A model generated the notes under the pieces. It saw only the letters and a program-made list of their open reading frames with translations. It made no database searches and was not told the origin of the DNA. From positions 1,853-18,411 of the forward strand of contig DKWX01000052.1 of the NCBI GenBank assembly GCA_002491945.1: 16,559 nucleotides of DNA. The letters are read 5' to 3'. The first letter of the stretch is position 1. Each line of letters opens with the position of its first letter. Origin of the DNA: Porphyromonadaceae bacterium UBA7141 (GTDB lineage: Bacteria > Bacteroidota > Bacteroidia > Bacteroidales > Muribaculaceae). A program made the translations under genes and the position numbers. Shown piece after piece: positions 15,045-16,559 of the stretch.

Positions 15045-15096
15045 GGGCAGTCATAGCAACCGATGATGTGGTCATCAGGAATGCTGCGGACTGTCC
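15045..15096 (+). promoter_or_regulatory. Foldable gdhA leader (nested stem-loops)
   Basis: An outer 8-bp stem pairs GGGCAGTC (15045-15052) with GACTGTCC (15089-15096), including one G-U pair; inside it GATGA (15062-15066) pairs with TCATC (15072-15076) around a 5-nt loop. The structure falls wholly between the predicted transcription start and the gdhA start codon. It could affect translation or mRNA stability; it matches no riboswitch class that I recognise. Confidence 0.35.
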
Positions 15097-15128
15097 GCCA
15101 GAATAACCAAAAATCTAAACTGACAAAC

Positions 15129-16466
15129 ATGAACATTAATGAGATCATGGCCGGTCTTGAGGCTAAGCATCCCGGCGAGAAGGAGTATCTTCAGGCAGTG
15201 AAGGAAGTGCTGATGAGCGTAGAGGAAGTCTACAACCAGCATCCTGAATTCGAGAAGGCCCGCATCATCGAGCGTATGGTAGAGCCCGACCGCATCTTCA
15301 CATTCCGTGTGACTTGGGTCGACGACAAGGGTGAGGTGCAGAACAACATCGGCTACCGCGTGCAGTTCAACAACGCTATCGGTCCCTACAAGGGAGGTAT
15401 CCGATTCCACGCATCCGTGAATCTCTCAATCCTGAAATTCCTCGGCTTCGAACAGACATTCAAAAACGCCCTCACTACACTTCCGATGGGTGGTGGCAAG
15501 GGTGGCTCAGATTTCAGCCCTCGCGGCAAGAGCGATGCTGAAATCATGCGATTCTGTCAGGCCTTCATACTTGAACTCTGGCGTAACCTTGGTCCGGACC
15601 GCGATGTTCCGGCAGGCGACATCGGCGTAGGTGGCCGCGAGGTAGGCTATATGTACGGCATGTACAAGAAGCTGGCCCGTGAGAACACAGGCACATTTAC
15701 CGGCAAGGGTCTTAGCTTCGGTGGCTCGCTGATCCGTCCGGAGGCTACAGGCTTCGGCGCTCTTTACTATGTGGTTAACGTACTTAAGGATCTCGGTACA
15801 ACTATCGAGGGTAAAACAATCGCCATCTCCGGCTTCGGCAACGTGGCATGGGGCGCAGCAACAAAGGCTGTCGAGCTTGGCGGCAAGGTTGTGACTATCT
15901 CAGGCCCCGACGGCTACATCTACGATCCGGCCGGTCTTGACAACGAGAAGATCGCCTATATGCTTGAACTCCGCGCATCAGGCAACGATGTCGTTGCTCC
16001 TTATGCAGATAAGTTCCCCGGCAGCACATTCTATGCCGGCAAGAAACCATGGGAGCAGAAGGTGGATATCGCTCTGCCCTGTGCCACTCAGAACGAGCTC
16101 GGTGGCGAGGATGCCAAGGCTCTGATTGCCAATGGCGTAATGCTTTGTGCAGAGGTTTCCAACATGGGTTGCACTCCGGAAGCCATTGATGCCTTTATCG
16201 ATGCTAAGATACCGTATGCACCCGGTAAGGCTGTAAATGCCGGTGGTGTGGCTGTATCAGGTCTTGAGATGACTCAGGATGCAGAGCACTTGATGTGGAC
16301 TGCCGAGGAAGTAGACAAGAAGTTGCATCAGATCATGGACTCTATCCACGCTGCGTGCATAGAGTATGGTGTGCAGCCCGATGGCTATATCAATTACATG
16401 AAGGGTGCGAATATCGCCGGCTTCATGAAGGTGGCAGACGCAATGCTCGGCCAGGGCATCATCTGA
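15129..16466 (+). CDS. gdhA: Hexameric glutamate dehydrogenase
   Basis: GDH interconverts glutamate and 2-oxoglutarate plus ammonium, linking nitrogen assimilation or amino-acid catabolism with the central carbon pool. The ATG at 15129 gives 445 residues starting MNINEIMAGLEAKHPGEKEY, the normal start and length for the small hexameric class; the open frame from 15063 would add 22 residues encoded by the foldable leader. Motifs: GPYKGG with Lys88, LPMGGGKGGSDFSP with catalytic Lys124, PAGDIGVGGRE with Asp164, and Rossmann GFGNVA at 235-240. The following SGPDGYIYD has Pro260-Asp261, the residues seen in NAD-dependent clostridial GDH instead of the Ser/Lys-type positions of strict NADP enzymes, so NAD(H) or dual use is likely (inference). 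Codon use is strongly C/G-ending, as expected of a highly expressed gene. It has a clear promoter and terminator and is probably monocistronic. Confidence 0.96.
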   Translation: MNINEIMAGLEAKHPGEKEYLQAVKEVLMSVEEVYNQHPEFEKARIIERMVEPDRIFTFRVTWVDDKGEVQNNIGYRVQFNNAIGPYKGGIRFHASVNLSILKFLGFEQTFKNALTTLPMGGGKGGSDFSPRGKSDAEIMRFCQAFILELWRNLGPDRDVPAGDIGVGGREVGYMYGMYKKLARENTGTFTGKGLSFGGSLIRPEATGFGALYYVVNVLKDLGTTIEGKTIAISGFGNVAWGAATKAVELGGKVVTISGPDGYIYDPAGLDNEKIAYMLELRASGNDVVAPYADKFPGSTFYAGKKPWEQKVDIALPCATQNELGGEDAKALIANGVMLCAEVSNMGCTPEAIDAFIDAKIPYAPGKAVNAGGVAVSGLEMTQDAEHLMWTAEEVDKKLHQIMDSIHAACIEYGVQPDGYINYMKGANIAGFMKVADAMLGQGII

Positions 16467-16502
16467 TGCGGATAGCTTGATTACGCAAAGATTCTAAAAT
16501 AG

Positions 16503-16534
16503 AAGCGAGACCCCACAGGGGGGCTCGCTTTTTT
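16503..16534 (+). terminator. Intrinsic terminator of gdhA
   Basis: AAGCGAG (16503-16509) pairs with CTCGCTT (16524-16530); within it CCCC pairs with GGGG around an ACA loop with a small A/G mismatch. A T-run to 16534 follows. It lies 37 nt after the gdhA stop. A smaller GCCC-gacat-GGGC hairpin occurs just beyond, at 16540-16552. Confidence 0.9.
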
Positions 16535-16559
16535 AGGTTCGCCCGACATGGGCATAATC

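Noticed and set aside
15063..15128. N-terminal extension of GDH from an upstream ATG
   Set aside because: The 22 extra residues do not fit the family, and the region is the foldable leader; the ATG at 15129 gives the normal start and length.

Overview
The window looks like a chromosomal segment from a Bacteroidota (Bacteroidales) bacterium, possibly a gut Muribaculaceae- or Bacteroides-like lineage. The reasons are a HECLGH-type secreted dipeptidyl peptidase III, a secreted protein ending in a GIYI-x-GKK(I) tail, weak or absent Shine-Dalgarno sequences, and promoters of the Bacteroidales type (TTTG, about 19 nt, TAnnTTTG). The family-level guess is inference only; nothing here was searched against a database.

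Region by region: (1) 1-694 (+) holds the 3' end of an unrecognised protein and a small AT-rich ORF overlapping it by 8 nt; both look accessory. (2) 695-1284 has no credible gene and contains a GC-rich block that may be a decayed or interspersed repeat. (3) 1285-4764 (+) encodes a TerD-domain protein and a PMCA-like Ca2+ P-type ATPase, with a stem-loop between them; a perfect 17-bp terminator hairpin follows. (4) 5015-6691 (-) encodes a secreted four-repeat beta-rich protein. (5) 6743-7491 (-) holds a short AlkD-like HEAT-repeat gene and, just beyond it, a frameshifted, stop-containing partial copy of the same gene. (6) 7502-9526 (-) is an M49 dipeptidyl peptidase III, 10 nt upstream of the AlkD-like gene. 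(7) 9736-14801 (-) is a co-oriented set: degenerate LytM/M23 membrane protein, dxr, rseP, rlmI. (8) 15129-16466 (+) is glutamate dehydrogenase with a well-formed promoter, a foldable leader and a strong terminator.

How the genes work together: the TerD protein and Ca2+ pump suggest a calcium or stress-response pair. The LytM-dxr-rseP-rlmI run mixes envelope work (cell-wall factor, isoprenoid precursor synthesis, intramembrane proteolysis) with rRNA modification. DPP III and GDH fit a peptide- and amino-acid-using gut anaerobe. I found no tRNA, rRNA, CRISPR array, intact insertion sequence or obvious new defence system. The most unusual points are the decayed AlkD-like duplicate, a roughly 100-residue charged insertion near the active site of RseP, the LytM domain lacking catalytic histidines, and NAD-type coenzyme residues in the GDH.
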